The notes below the pieces were generated by a model. It made no database searches. It was not told the origin of the DNA and saw only the letters and a program-made list of their open reading frames with translations. A DNA stretch of 6,003 bases from QAMX01 sp964515055 (GTDB lineage Bacteria; Bacillota; Clostridia; Oscillospirales; QAMX01). The position numbers and the translations under genes are program-made. Positions 5,951 to 6,003 of the stretch are shown here, one piece after another; position 1 is the first letter of the stretch; each line of letters opens with the position of its first letter. The stretch spans positions 1 to 6,003 of the forward strand of contig CAZEUG010000045.1 of NCBI GenBank assembly GCA_964515055.1, given 5' to 3'.

Positions 5951-6003
5951 CGCAGCTGCCCGACTTGCCCGAACCTCCAAGCTCCCTCTGATGAGGGAGC
6001 TGG
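5951..6003 (+). repeat. Tandem ~104-bp repeat, unit C (cut by the window edge)
   Basis: The first 53 bp of a third unit, almost identical to the start of unit B. Hairpin 1 has arms at 5980-5988 and 5993-6001, and its loop reads TGAT rather than TGAC. The change sits in the loop, so the stem is intact. The array continues beyond the window, so total copy number is unknown. Confidence 0.8.

Noticed and set aside
5743..6003. CRISPR array
   Set aside because: The units are ~104 bp and repeat along nearly their whole length, with no unique spacers; the core is a hairpin element and no cas genes are present.

Overview
The window is a compact block of six genes, all read on the minus strand and packed into positions 72-5609. 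It is bracketed by copies of one GC-rich hairpin repeat: a 34-bp piece at the left edge and a tandem array at the right edge. GC-rich coding sequence, strong GGAGG-type ribosome binding sites, this gene content and the CTCCCTC/GAGGGAG repeat together suggest a GC-rich anaerobic gut Clostridia member of the Oscillospiraceae/Ruminococcaceae kind (relatives of Faecalibacterium, Subdoligranulum, Oscillibacter). That assignment is inference; no marker in the window settles it.

In transcription order (right to left) the genes are: hflX, a ribosome-splitting GTPase; yigZ, an IMPACT-family protein whose ATG overlaps the hflX stop in an ATGA; an arylamine N-acetyltransferase with an intact Cys-His-Asp triad; mnmA, the tRNA U34 2-thiolase with both catalytic cysteines; a WYL-domain transcriptional regulator with a GTG start; and a methyltransferase-type corrinoid (B12-binding) protein. 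Gaps are -4, 25, 18, 27-36 and 3 nt, so one polycistronic transcript is likely. The first four genes carry translation, tRNA and small-molecule housekeeping functions. The last two form a tight regulator/corrinoid-protein pair that looks functionally separate. No partner methyltransferase lies in the window.

The right flank (5610-6003) has no gene. It starts with a less GC-rich leader holding short direct and inverted repeats but no convincing sigma-70 promoter. About 2.5 tandem units of a roughly 104-bp repeat follow, each with a hairpin (stem AGCTCCCTC, loop TGAC/TGAT), usually a second GCGC hairpin, and a second GAGGGAG that could compete for the same CTCCCTC arm. The left 71 bases hold an identical 34-bp core in the opposite orientation, so the operon lies between inverted copies.

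I see no mobile-element protein, tRNA, rRNA, CRISPR array or defence system. The most notable points are the repeat family and the orphan corrinoid protein paired with a WYL regulator.
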